From: Galerina marginata
Lineage: Eukaryota; Basidiomycota; Agaricomycetes; Agaricales; Galerinaceae
DNA: 64,000 bases
Assembly: GCA_023014335.1 (NCBI GenBank)
Contig: JAECYW010000013.1
Coordinates: forward strand, 1,054,001 to 1,118,000
Direction of reading: 5' to 3'
Shown: positions 1 through 11,710 of the stretch, piece after piece
Layout of the letters: every line of letters starts with the position of its first letter
How positions within the stretch are numbered: position 1 is the first letter of the stretch
Made by a program: the position numbers and the translations under genes
The notes under the pieces: model-generated
What the model saw: only the letters and a program-made list of their open reading frames with translations
What the model was told of the DNA's origin: nothing
Databases searched by the model: none

Positions 1-2940
1 GCCACCTTGCTCTCCTTGTCTCCGCCGAGTGTTTTGCTGACAGCGGTGTAGAAGGCGGCAAAATCTTTGGCTTGCTCGACGAGTCTGCTCATTTTGGCTC
101 GTTTCGCTGCTTTCTGACTTCGGGCATTTGAAGACATCGTAGAGGGCGAAAGAGATGGAAGGGCAGATAGTATCGCAGATTGGTTCTCTGGGTGGTCTAT
201 CATGAGGAGTCCGAAGAGGACTGCCAGATGGCCTCGGAGAAACGAAGCATCGGCTTCTGCACGGGCCTCGGGAGAGTCTTCAGATAGAGCGACAGAAAAT
301 GATTCGGTCTTGATCTGTTGTTGGGAATAGAGTTGGGTAAGAATTTCAATCCCGAATAACGGCTGGGGGCAAGTGCATTTGCGAGCGCATATGCGCTTCT
401 TGAGAGCACAGGAAGGGTTCAAACCTGGGTGATTCGTGAATAAATAAGATCAAGCCGTAAAGATGACAAGGAACTCACGGGTATCGTGTACAACCTGCTT
501 CGCCTCTTCAACAATCTGAACGAGGTTGGTAAGGAGCCCAAGAGCGAGACACAATGTATCCAGGGCATGAGAGCTGGCGGTGCCGTCCTGTTCATCAGAG
601 TGCCTCTCCGTCTCTTCCAACTTGATTCCTTCTTCAACCTTAACTTGGTGTTTGTCGAAGTGGAGTTGTTGACCGCATTTGTGGATAAGTCGCATTAGCC
701 ATCCCATTGTAAATTCGCTTTGAACGACTCTGCGGCCCCATGGTCTATTGGCGTGCGTCAAACTGACAAGGACGCGAAGAGCGGTATCTGAACACCTCTG
801 AGGAGCAACTGCAATACCGTCATTGAGGAAAGAACAGGGAACGACACTAGGAAAACATACAAGATCCTGAGTCATCGGATATTAGATTGATTTCGACACA
901 TAAACCTAACGCAACCAAATCCTCGGCCAACCAGCTATCTCGCGCTCGATCCAATTCCTCGTCGTTGCTGTCCTTGATATCGATGTCCGCTGTCTGGGAC
1001 TGACTTCCGTCATTCATGGGTGGAGGTTCCCATTGATCCAAAAGGTAGGTATCCAAGAGCAGAAGATGGCAATAGACGTTTTCAAATGGCACGGTTCTAG
1101 CAGTCTCGTTCCATTTGATAGAAAGGGAAGAGCTGAGCGTGTAAGAAGGGGTAGAGGATAGAGATAACCGAAAGGAATTGAGAAATGTTGGAAAAAATTT
1201 AGCTGGAATCATGGAGGGCGGCAAAGACAGTAGTGTATCGCTAATGAGAAGCGATGTGGATATCTGATATTCTTGTGGTCAGCCGAGTTCCACTCAAAGT
1301 TAAAACGCATCACTTACGGGCACCTCTGGAGAAAATAGGTTCGCTTTGGAGCTTATGGTTTTGTATACAGTTGTCAACTATGACAATTTAGCAAAGCGGT
1401 AGTGGCTAAAAAAATGACCAACCTACAATTAAACGATCCTTCCTGTTGATCCCTGCTTTCTTAAATTCTGGGTCCCCCGCTGAGCTTGAAGGTGCGGCCA
1501 GGACGAGGGGATCCGTGTTTGGAGGGTATCTATCAAGTAAGCCGAAAAGAATGCCCATAAATGACACATCTCTGCTGCTTGGTTTATGACTTGAGGGTGT
1601 GGGCGAGGGTGGGCGAGTGGACGAGGAGCGCTGAGCTAATTCCAAAAGAGAAGTAGGATCACGGGCAACAAGAGACGCGAAAAAGACGAGGAGGATGTCC
1701 AAGATCTAGAAACATAAAACTTTCGTGATGCTGAAAAAAGGTTTGGTGTGATTTACCTTATCCTCTCCTTGTCCAGCTTCTGCGTCGAGAAATAGGTCCC
1801 AGGTTCTCGTGAAAAAATCGGCGGCTTTCGCTTTCCGAGTGAAATCCGGATCGCAAAGCTTGGTAGTGATCTCAAGTGCGCTACATTAGTTTGTCAGTAA
1901 TGGTAAATAAAAGAAACCAATGAGATTTACCTTGCGCGTCGCAACCCAATCCCGCCACTTCTGTCCATCCCTTCGAAAAGGTACCCAACTTCGTCAAGAA
2001 ATCGTCGACTTTCCCCTTTATTTCGAAGTTCTGATATGCTCTTTAATGGGTTCATCATTCCACTCGGAATGAGAGGTGGACGCGCTGCCGCATAAGTAGC
2101 CTTTCCTTTTCCCTTTCGGGATGGAGAAATATCAGGAGTGCTGAGATTGGACCTGTTGGATTTGGTAGGAGACGGAGAAACAAATGGGTTGGGATCATCT
2201 TCCGAGTTATCCACTCCCCAACGGTTACGCAATGAGCTATACGATTCACGTGTGTCGCTTTCGTCGTCATGAAGTGTTACTGACAAGGGGTCATTCGGGG
2301 TTAAAGATGAAGGTAGGGGCACAAGAAAGGACCGAAATTTGCCAGCATATGTACGAGTGATGGATTTATTGGTGCCTTGCGAAAGAAGAGGAAGAAGAGG
2401 TGGAATAGGTTTCGAGGTAGATGCAATATTTCCTTGGTTCTTGGTGGGAGAAGGAGGAAGATTGGGTAGGGACGGGGTTCGCTCGAGTGCACCTTCTTGA
2501 GACTTTGACATACCCTCTATTGACGATTCGGTCTTCGACCGGGATAGCATACGTTTTGCTAGCTTCGAAGGAGACCCAAAGGATGATGCTGACGGTGCGA
2601 TATCTTCGAATATGACAGAGAGATCTTTCGCCGGCTTTGAGGGTTTCGAAGGCGATTGGTGTGGAGATGGAAATACGGAGTTTGCTCCTCTGGGAGACCC
2701 ATATGGCACCTTGCCTTTAGGTATCTCAGGAGTATTGTCTTCTGGCTCAGTATCGTCGTCTTCCTCCGTTCTATGAGGCGAAGGAGTGCGCACCACCGGC
2801 TCTGCAGAAAGTTTCCGCCGCTTTGCTGTGGCCACCGGGGGAGACCTTTCAGAGAAGTCTTTTGTGGGTTTTCTCTTCATTGCATTCCGTTTCCCGTACG
2901 TCTTCAGGTTGCCCGACCCGGAACCCGCTGCGGACATCAT
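1..2940 (-). CDS. WAPL: WAPL-like cohesin release factor (3' end outside window)
   Basis: WAPL unloads cohesin from chromosomes in the nucleus by opening the Smc3-Scc1 gate together with Pds5. About seven exons can be joined on the minus strand. The first (1931-2940) encodes a disordered Ser/Pro-rich N-terminus with an early KTYGKR motif, like the KTYSRK of animal WAPL. It ends in the start of the conserved C-terminal domain (SISELRNKGESRRFLDEVGY). The next exon (1757-1880) continues SALEITTKL, joined across a GTAAAT donor and TAG acceptor. Later exons give the helical-repeat signatures LVSLTHANRPWGRR, LCLALGLLTNLVQ and LLMIDHPENQ near 200-850. The frame is still open at base 1, so the C-terminal end is missing. 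The start at 2940 is the first ATG of the longest exon. The gene is head-to-head with BIR1, 153 bp away. Family assignment rests on several collinear motifs and is firm; exact exon ends below 1300 are approximate. Confidence 0.9.
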
Positions 2941-3000
2941 TAAGAGTTGAAACTAGGACTTCAGAACATTGAAGCCGGCGTGACCCAGTTTTCTATTAAC

Positions 3001-3040
3001 ACGCTCTGTGACAGAACGCGTGATTGGCGCGCCGTTGTAT
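3001..3040. promoter_or_regulatory. MluI cell-cycle box plus E2F-like site between WAPL and BIR1
   Basis: The 153 bp between the two divergent start codons contain ACGCGT at 3016-3021. This is the MCB core bound by MBF-type G1/S factors. TTGGCGCGCC, which resembles an E2F site, lies at 3024-3033. Both fall roughly midway between the starts and could serve both genes. The motifs are seen directly; cell-cycle control is inferred from the known roles of MCB elements and the segregation functions of both neighbours. Confidence 0.5.
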
Positions 3041-3093
3041 CACGTTGATTCGACTCGACTTGAACCACTGCACTGACTGACAACCTTCAACAA

Positions 3094-5704
3094 ATGGAAT
3101 CATTACAAGCTCGCGTCAATTCATTCAAGAAATCCAAACGCGTCAAAAACCCAACAAAGACCTCTGCTACCACATCTTTGAAATGGCCGCATCCCCCCGA
3201 ATTCAGAGCGAATCCAGAGACTTTAGCCGAGGCTGGCTTCTACTACGACCCGAGCTATGACGACCCCGACAATGTTACCTGTTATGTCTGCGAGAAAGCA
3301 CTGGGAGGCTGGGAGGAAGATGATGACCCATTTCTCATTCACTGGAGAAAATGTGGACAGACTTGCTGTTGGGCAAGTGTTCGCTGTGGTTTGCTTTCCG
3401 ACATGGATGATATGGGAAGGTGGGCCACGACTATAGTTCATGAACAACAAAGCTCATGATATCCTTAGATTTGTCTCCTCTGATAAGGCTCGGATACCTT
3501 CTCATAAAGCGATGGAATCGGCCAGACTTGAAACGTATTCGGCTGGGAAGGGATGGATCCACGACAAAACCCCAAACCATGGAGCCAGCTCAAAGATGGT
3601 CCGTTTGATATTACCAATCAGAATACGTCCTAACCTCTACACAAGATGGCACGCGCTGGTTTCGTCTACACGCCGCAGCACAGCGGTGATGATCTTGCAA
3701 CATGTTATTATTGCAATACTTCGTTAAGCGGTTGGGATGCGGAAGACGATCCACTGTATGTGTTTCTTAGATCCTGAGCAAATTTACAAAGAACTAATAT
3801 CAAATTATTACATTAGGGAGGAGCATCGGAAACGAGAGAGTAAGGTAGGGATGAAATGTGCCTTCTTCGCTGTCTCGTCCTCGGAAGTCGCCTCAAGTGC
3901 AAAACCTACCTCGCGCACACAGCCAGCAAAGTCACATTCGAAACCTCCATCTAGATCTGCATCTCGATCGAAACACCAGGATGTTATCATGCCCACTAAA
4001 ACATTCGATGGTGAAATTGATGGCGATTCAGATGCAGCACCGCCGGCAAATCCTGCTCAATCAACGGCGAAAACGCCACGTAAAGCGAGATCTACTTCGG
4101 CATCAAGTACGAAGAAACCTTCGGCAAAGACCCCTGGGAGTAAAACCAGAAGTTCGAGTCGATCTGGGCTAAAGAACGTGGCTGAAGAAGAGGAAGAAGA
4201 GGCCGTACCAGAGCCCCAACCTCCCGTCGAAAAGAAATCCCGTTCGCGGTCGAAATCGGTGGCAAGGTCCGAAATTCCGGAAGATATCGAGACCGATGAC
4301 GACGAACATGTGGCCCACAAACCATCGCGCTCGCGGTCCAAGAAGGTTATATCGGAGCCGGAAGAAGATATACCACGAAAATCCTCGCGGTCGAAGGCTA
4401 AAGCCTCTGTTGCTCCTGCTACAAACGAAGATGAGGTCGCTCGTAAGCCCCCTCGTGCAAAATCGAAGGCAAAGGCTGCTGTTGAGTCTGAACAGGAAGA
4501 GCCTCCTCAAATAACTGCAAAACCGAAACACAAACGAACTGCATCCAAGTCTAAATCTAAAGCTCCAGTTCAAGTTTCAGATGTTGAATCTGATCTGGTA
4601 CCTGAACCTGAAATTGCGACAGTTGCGCCTAAGAAAAAGGCGTCGAGCAAATCGAAGCCACCTCAAACTCCTGCGCCAGAAAATCTTTTCGATGATGATG
4701 TCTTCCTTGAAAGTCGCAATCCTCCGCCATCACATCTCACCCCAGCATCAAAGCAAACATCGGTCGAACTTCTGCCTCTTTTCATTCCCAAACGCACTAC
4801 AACAAAGAAGGCCCCTACTCCATCGGAGGATCTGGAAGATGCACCTCCAGTCGAAAAAGAAAAGCGGAAACCAGGACGGCCTAAGACCAAACCGCAGCCT
4901 AGGCCTCAGGCCGAGGCGTCTGAAGAAGAGGCTGACGCCTCGGAACTGCCACCGTCAACCGATCCATACAAGCCGCTCGTTTCCATCTCAATTAACCCTC
5001 CTTCCCAACCACCTGCGAAAGAGAAGCCTGCTGGCAAGTCGAAATTTACTTTACCACAACCCGATGCACCAACAACCCAGAAGATGAAAGTAGTGGAGAT
5101 CTCCAGTGACGAAGACGACGAGGTCAAGCCGACCAAGGCCGTTGTAAAGCAGGAGGAACGACCGCGAAATTCCAAAACGTCGCCTAGTATTCAGCCGGCA
5201 TCTCAGGCTCGCTCAGCTCACTCCGAATCCCATTCAAGGCCCACATCCACGCAAGGTAAACGGCAGAAGAAGTCCATCGTTGTTGAAACAGTTCAACCAT
5301 TCAGACCACCGCGAACACCTTCTCCGCCGGGTTCTCCCTTCATTAATCCTGACATAAGCATGGAATTTGCCAAACCAAACGAAGACACCAAAATGAATGA
5401 GGATCCGGTAACTCCTCCCCGACTGGTGGCTCAAATCCCACCGTCGTCAAAGGAAGCTGAACCCGTTGAGATCACTGAAATAAACTCTAGCTCGGCGGAG
5501 CCGCTATTCATTCCAGCACTCTCGAAACTTCCATTTACGCCCCTGCAAGCCCTGAGTGAAGCCGAACTTGACATGACAGTGGAGGAGTGGATACGGTATC
5601 AAATGGAGGTCGAGTACGACAAGTTCCGACGGGACGGTGAGCGAGAATTGCAAAGGTTTAGAAAAAGGGCAGAGGAAGTTCGAAAAGTCATCGAAGGGCT
5701 TTGA
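3094..5704 (+). CDS. BIR1: Bir1/survivin-like chromosomal passenger protein with two BIR domains
   Basis: Four exons (3094-3419, 3469-3598, 3646-3755, 3817-5704) join in phase to give about 817 residues. BIR 1 starts near residue 28 and has zinc ligands C63, C66, H83 and C91. BIR 2 begins MARAGFVYTP at residue 153 and has C172, C175, H192 and C203. Its last spacing, ten residues between H and C, is longer than in BIR 1. A long Lys/Ser/Arg-rich disordered region follows, with SRSKS-type runs and a SUMO-interaction-like VVEISSDED stretch near nt 5090. The C-terminus is a conserved charged helix (DMTVEEWIRYQMEVEYDKF), typical of fungal Bir1 tails. Bir1 recruits Aurora/Ipl1 and INCENP to centromeres, so this is a mitotic protein and not a caspase inhibitor. 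It is divergent from WAPL. The start chosen is the only ATG before BIR 1. Confidence 0.95.
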
Positions 5705-7384
5705 CGTGAGATAATGAGATTGCGAAGTCGCTTTCCACTAAGGATTGTACGTTTTGTCTTTTGTTTTATTTTACTTAAATGTTGATGGAACAGAGTCCAG
5801 ACCGTCGCAGAGTCTTCTGTTCAATGGGGCAGTATTTTTGTAATTTTCCTTATGAAACCGCTTCTGAATAGCCGGCATGGCCTGAAAATGCGAAAGACAC
5901 GGGCTTTGCTCGACCCTCCAACAACTGTCCACGAATGTAAAAGACGCGGCGAGAAGACTTTCAAATCCCTTCCATGTTTCTTTTGGAAACACCTGCGCAG
6001 TTCCTATGGGTAAAAGACGCATCTTAATTAAATCCATGAGCAGCTAATTCTAATGATATAGCTCTTCGAGCATAATATTCACTCGATCATGAGCGCGACA
6101 CTGAACAGTCAAACTCTTCCTGTCCGTACATAAGGGGAAAGCGAATACACCTACACAAATGACGTACTTCATCAAATCTTTGATCTTTATCGCATCTCCT
6201 TTTCTCGACTTCAATCTTGAGCTTCATCTCTATTTTATATTCTAACTGAACTCGGTCTACAACAATCTCGGCCATTCCAGTCGCCGCTGACATCCACCGA
6301 TTTGATATTCATCAGCGTTGATTGAACTCTAGCCTTAACCTGCACGTCGGTTGCCCGTGAAACGCCACGATGCAAGCCTTTGGAAAGAACAGGTGCGGAC
6401 GATTTGCCTCTTTCTTAACCCTGATGTAAGCTGACTATATTTATTACAGCTGGGCCATGCATATTCTCATCTACCAGTACCGCGTCTAACCACTTGCTCT
6501 AGCTTATTGAATGGTCACTGGCGGAGGTACGCTCAGCTGATAAGACACATTATTATACAGCCAGCGTTGGAACGATATTGCAACCTAACGATCCCTCCAA
6601 AGTCATCCAAAACAACCTATTCGAGCTCAACTGCCACGAGGGAATCGTGTCATAGGCTCCACACCATGTCCCCTGCCTACCCGGTCAATCTCCAAAGCTC
6701 GCCGTGGAACGTAAGTACATAGAAATACATGTAATCACCTCCTTCGCGGACCGAATGGACGCACAGGGTATCCATGGAGTATATTATTTCATAACCAATC
6801 TCTGAGATTCCTCGCTCATCCCGTTTGTCGCAACGCTGTTTCGGGACATCTCGGATACCTTCTACATTTTAATATTAGTCGATCCACGATAGTCAGTTGC
6901 CGCCCAAGTGACTGGCGAGGATACTGCTTCCGTTTTCAGTAGCACTCTATGAGCTTTGACTTGGCACAAGCCCTCGTTAAAATGTGCGATTGCATCGACA
7001 TATGACGAACCGAAGATCTGGCTCGTCCGTTATTTTCGTCGATGACTTTAAATTAGCCACGGCCAATTGACGGAGGCGGGCAACAACATATCAAGTGATT
7101 GTCCAATTGATTATGTGCCGCGCTTCCTTAAACGACTAAACCACTGGCATAAAATAAATATGTTCTTCTCACTGACTTTGCTGGCTTCCAATAAGAATTT
7201 ATAGTTGGGCTGGGAGAGAGCGAGGGACGCGGACTTATATTTTGGACAAGCTGCGAAAGGATTGACAATCCAAGGCTGTCTGTGGCAAAACTTTCATAGA
7301 TGGTTGACTAAAACAATGTTAGCGCAGGCCAGTGTCCGGCACGCGCGTGCTATAATTCGTCATCTATTTGATTTCCTGGAAACC
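5705..7384. other. Intergenic region between BIR1 and the F-box gene
   Basis: Apart from the doubtful small gene at 6050-6293 I see no supported gene here. Plus-strand splice-like signals near 6369-6715 can be chained into an open frame, but the product matches nothing I recognise. Confidence 0.4.
6050..6293 (-). CDS. Possible small two-exon protein, unknown
   Basis: Two exons (6168-6293 and 6050-6100) join in phase across a 67 nt GT-AG intron with a GTACGT donor and a TTCAG acceptor. The 59-residue product is highly charged and probably helical (VQLEYKIEMKLKIEVEKRR). I recognise no family. Support is limited to the open frame and plausible splice signals, so it could be chance. It would be convergent with BIR1. 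Confidence 0.25.
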
Positions 7385-7392
7385 TATATAAG
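7385..7392 (+). promoter_or_regulatory. TATA box of the F-box gene
   Basis: TATATAAG lies 71 bp upstream of the start codon at 7463, directly followed by CCAAT. The position suits a core promoter with a short leader. It is seen in sequence; its function is inferred. Confidence 0.45.
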
Positions 7393-7462
7393 CCAATGAA
7401 CAGGGATCCCTCAGCCATTTTTCAATCCAGGGCCCTCCGCATATTGTCCTTAAAGATCTAGA

Positions 7463-9119
7463 ATGCTAGCTACACTTCCTACGGATATCTTTCGCGTCGT
7501 TTTTGGCCATCTAAATGTTGAAGGCGTTCGCAAGATGAGACAAGTGTGTACGTCCTTTTTCTCTACCCTAGGAAGCTCGATATATTATTTTTATCTAGGT
7601 TTCCAAGGAGTTCTACGAGTTGTCGAATATGCGAAGCGTCTGGAATGACCTACTCTATAGACATGTCATTCGGCAGAATATTCCAATTCCCGGTCTAGGC
7701 GGCAAATCTATAGAGTCGCTGACCACAAAGCAGCTAGAAAAGTCTTTGAGTCGAGCTCTTAGACTCCGCCAGAACTGGACCGCCGAATTACCCCTGGTCA
7801 AAAGACGCCTCAATCTAGACGCGATTCCAGGTCATCGCATTGTCTCCATCCACCTTCTTCCAGGAAGCGTACCCCAGAAGATAATCTCTCTTTCGATGTC
7901 ATATGGGCAGCGTCGATTTTTCGTTCTTGAATGCTGGGAGCTCCACCACACCAATCCAATACGCCTGGCTAGGCGAGAACTCCACCGCTTCTCGGGGCTG
8001 GCCCTGAACAAAAGCGTATCCGACGGTGGCTTCATTGCCATCCTTAATCCGCAGTGGGTGGAATTTTTTTAGAAATGGAACGGCCACCTTAAAAAATCGT
8101 ACAGTGTAGAAATTCTCTCCCTTGACCTTCAAGCGATAGATGCGGCCCATGGATTTAGGACGCTGGCCACGATTCAAGAGGAACAGAGCGCGATCAGCCT
8201 CTTCTCCGGCTCGACGATACTGACCAGAGATAACAACAATCGCCTGTACCTCTGGGACATAAATAGGCCTCAAAGCAAGATCGAACTTCGAAATCCAAGT
8301 CTGGACCAGGTCAGAAGCACATCGATTTTTATGGTTATTCTAATGATTCACCTTGCATCCGTTTGCTCAGCCCTTTTCCCTTCTCGAGGCTGTCGTAACG
8401 CAGGATTTCATCGTGGCGCTCAAGGTTACTACGCTGGAGCTTTACGCACTTCCATCCTTTGCCACGGCTTCCGTACACAACACCGTTCTTCACCCAGTAT
8501 TTACCTTCCAGTGGCCATGGCGCATAGACCATGGAGTCATGACTCTTAGACACCGACCGGCAAGGAATCCAGAGACCACAAGTGTTGGGATCTACATCGT
8601 CATGCGATTTAGTAGTTATTTCCCTTGGGTGAGTACAAACAAATGTCTTACCATCAAGAAACCTGAAAAAAAATTGGACAGGCAATCAATCTTCTGCACC
8701 ATTACGAGATTCGCCCGAACCCATTTTTCTTGAAGAATAGTCCTGTGAGTGTGGCGAACCTGCCCTATGAATTTCCGCCCGTTCTGCGGGAGACCATCGG
8801 TTCGCCTGTTCGCCTACACGCAACGTCAGATTTAGCTATCGGGCCCTACGGAACCGCGATATGGACGGACAGTCACACAGAAGACTATTTCAATCATGCA
8901 GACCGAGGCCAGCGACTTGCAGGAAGGTTCTCGCCATACGTCAGCGGCGAAGAGGACGAAGGAGTCGAACTGTCAGACCAGGTAGCGACTGCGTTGGCCA
9001 CATCAGTCTACGCCTACCAGGAGGAAGACAGTTGGGTTCGAGTTGCTTTTGATGAGACGGAAGGACGAATAGTTATAGGTCGTGATGACGGGAACATATC
9101 AGTTTTGGAGTTTATTTGA
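7463..9119 (+). CDS. F-box protein with beta-propeller-like C-terminus
   Basis: This is probably a substrate-recognition subunit of an SCF ubiquitin ligase. Exon 1 (7463-7543) joins 7599 to give the F-box LPTDIFRVVFGHLNVEGVRK, then MRQVSKEFYELSN and SVWNDLLYRHV. The rest consists of short hydrophobic strands ending in blade-like VIGRDDGNISVLEFI, as in WD40-like F-box proteins of mushrooms. Further introns are 8310-8370 and 8629-8681. The reading frame contains an in-frame TAG at 8070-8072. It disappears if 8016-8072, a 57 nt stretch with a GTATCC donor, CTTAAT branch-like site and TTTTTTTAG acceptor, is spliced out. With that intron the protein is about 476 residues. If it is not removed, the gene is a nonsense-bearing pseudogene. 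F-box identity is good; substrate is unknown. It is convergent with the UBX gene. Confidence 0.75.
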
Positions 9120-9240
9120 TGAACTTTCTCGGACCAAAATACCCAGCTTTTGAGTTTAGATTTGGGCCATTTCCATCCAATTTATCTGTAATTTCAGTGG
9201 AAGTATGGTTGTCTAATTTACATGGTGATACAATGTGCGA

Positions 9241-10755
9241 TTAGGGTGTGGCAATCAGTACCTAGTAAAAACCGATGAGCTTCGGCCATCTGGTTAAAAT
9301 GAATTGACATACAGCAGAGGGAGTAAGTCCGAGTTCCTTTAAGGTCTTCGAAAAATCTTGTTGACTAAATGTTTTCCTAGTTAACCGATAGTAATGAGCA
9401 CAAAAAAAAAGTTGTACAACTGAACACCAACCTAGGGAAATGTTGTGCGAGAGTTACGGTGTCCACATCAACTGTCAATAATTGGCCTGCAAGGAATTCC
9501 GCAACCTCGCGAAGGGCTAAAACAAATCCATTGAGTACAACGAGGACCTTGATATTGTATTCAACGCACGTGCTTCGCTGGGTAAAGTTGTCGTATATGG
9601 TTGCCCGCCAGTAGACATGCGTATTTGGAGTCTTGTTTCTTTGAAATCTTTACCTGCAACTCCAGCAGCCGGAGCAGCTCCCGCTGCTGGACGAGATGGG
9701 CCAGCAGCAACAGAGGAATCAGGCAAGGGTTGTCCATCTCGAATGGCCTTTTCCCTCGCTGTCTTCTCCGCTCGAGCCTTCTTGTCCGCTTCAATCTGAG
9801 CTTTGATTGCGGCCTTTGCTTTTGCATCTTCGATTTTTTCTGTAAGGATCAAATAATTTCAAGAGACGGAACTGGCATGAGAATTGTGAGTATAGGCAAT
9901 AGAAAGCTAGCAACATGCCTCGTTTTTTGGCATCTGCCTCCTTCATGGCTTCCTTCAGTTTCAGATCTTCTTTGATTTTGTTCATGTCCTATTGAGAATG
10001 TGAAATCAGAGTCCCGAGTTCCAGGTCATTAAAACGAACCTTTCCAGCCTTTCTACGCAGAGCTTCGTTAGCTTTATGTTCTTTGGCCTCTTCCACGGCT
10101 TTTTTGGAGCGCTTTTCAGCCATCTTTTGTCGTAGCTCCTCGAGCCTTTCCTTCTTCTCCTCTTCTGTCAAGGGCTTGATCTATATAATTTTCAGAAACA
10201 GAATCGGGTTGGGTCTGCCAACTGACCTCTTCGGTCGATTCTTCAAATTGATCATGTCCACTCTTCTCGGCATGGAAATTTGCCAGTGCAGTGTTCTTGA
10301 ATATTTTGCCACATTCTGAGCATTTGATACTCTTAGTTTGTTTGAGCACCATCAAGATTAGCTCACACGTCAATATAGTCAGAAAGAACATCAAGATACC
10401 TTGGCTTCAACAGCATTTCCTTTGATAGCACCAAGACTCTTCAATGCCTCCGCATCCTCGTCATCCTCATCGACGTCCATCGGCGTTGAGCTACTAGCTT
10501 GTTCGCTCACACCACTAAGATCAGGCACAGGCTGGCTTTCGTGTTCAAGAATATGGTCCATCGCAGGCTGCAGGCCACGGTTCCCAGTTGCCTTCAAAGC
10601 CCCTATTAAGCCATATCGAACACGAGGATAAAAGAGCAGAAACACGATGAATGAGTAACATTGTTCAAAGTTGCAGGTTATAAAGCAGGAGGCGAACATT
10701 CAACTCTCGCCGGATCGAAACCCATGCTCAATAAAGTGTCTTTATCACCGGCCAT
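9241..10755 (-). CDS. UBA - zinc finger - UBX domain protein (UBXN1-like)
   Basis: Such proteins are adaptors that link ubiquitinated clients to the p97/Cdc48 ATPase. Read on the minus strand, the start at 10755 gives a UBA domain: LLSMGFDPARVE, then after an intron WALKATGNRGLQPAMDHILE. An acidic linker follows, then a C2H2-like finger (IKCSECGKIFKNTALANFHA, C-x2-C with a later H-x5-H). Next is a long Lys/Glu-rich coiled coil and an Ala/Pro linker. The UBX domain begins ETRLQIRMSTGGQPYTTTLP and ends FSKTLKELGLTPSAVLIATP. The stop TAA is at 9241-9243. At least six introns are needed, all with GT-AG ends and matching phases. The domain order is that of fungal and plant UBXN1/SAKS1 relatives. 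All expected parts are present and I see no damage. Confidence 0.92.
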
Positions 10756-11689
10756 TCTTGCGGACAGGTCTTTATGGTTGGATAATTGTGTCACGATTAC
10801 ACTGTGTGTTTTGCAGGCGTTGAAGATGGAAAGTCTCTGGAAGTGTCAGGAGAATGCGTAAGTGACGCGGCCAACTTGAACGTGATGCCCACGATCCAAA
10901 TATAGGTGGCACAAATTCTGGCTCTTGAACTCTTGCACATATGTTACTGTATAGCCTGTATACAGCCTTGGCAGCAGGATTTCCTAAAGGCTTATGTAAC
11001 CCTCCACCTCAGGCTCTGCACCCCTTCGCGTGAAGTGGTAAAGGCCGCCGAATTTCTTCGATGAAAGCTTGTACACCTCAACTTGGGACCCTTCTTTGTC
11101 TTATTTCGTTCAGGCTCTGATTTCCCGTCGATGAACTGTGTCATCTTCTGGCTTCGCTGAAGTAGGCTCAGTTTCGACGTGGCCTGGGCGCTTGGTTCCT
11201 CGAACTCTGACAATTACTACCCGCGTCCTCAACTTCTCGAAAAGATGATCGTTCTCTTGTCCCCAATACTACTGGCCAATAGTACTACTCGTCTAGTATC
11301 GTCGACCTTCAATGACATGTTCAGCGACTTGAAAGCGGGTCTCCTTTATTCTAGACAAGCCTTCTCTCACAATTTTTCACCCTCATTTATTAGGCCGTCC
11401 GCAGCACGGAGGCTGTGGCGTTTCTTGTTATTAAAGCTTGTACAGTCCTAATTTTTGCAATGCAGTGGGATAGGGCGTGCTTTAGGTCATGCATGCCACA
11501 GGGAAATCACCATCGGGCCGGTCGTTTCCTAATGCACCTCAGTAATACACCCCTTCCTTTCTTCCAGTTCTTAACCAGGCGATGACCAGACCATACTGTG
11601 GGTTAAAATTTACCATTTATGAGCTGTTGTATCCGAATGTTGACCTGATCGAAGCAGGCTTCAGAGTGAGACCCGGCTCTACCAGCATG
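10756..11689. other. Intergenic region upstream of the UBX gene
   Basis: No supported gene. A short minus-strand open frame at 10992-11213 and a plus-strand one at 11179-11451 have no recognisable motifs. A TATAAAGG element lies at its right end (11690-11697), about 38 bp before the ATG at 11735. Confidence 0.4.
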
Positions 11690-11710
11690 TATAAAGGACT
11701 GCCAAGTTGA

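Noticed and set aside
6369..6715. Chain of possible small exons on the plus strand
   Set aside because: Several splice choices give stops, and the readable product shows no family motif; splice signals this simple occur by chance.
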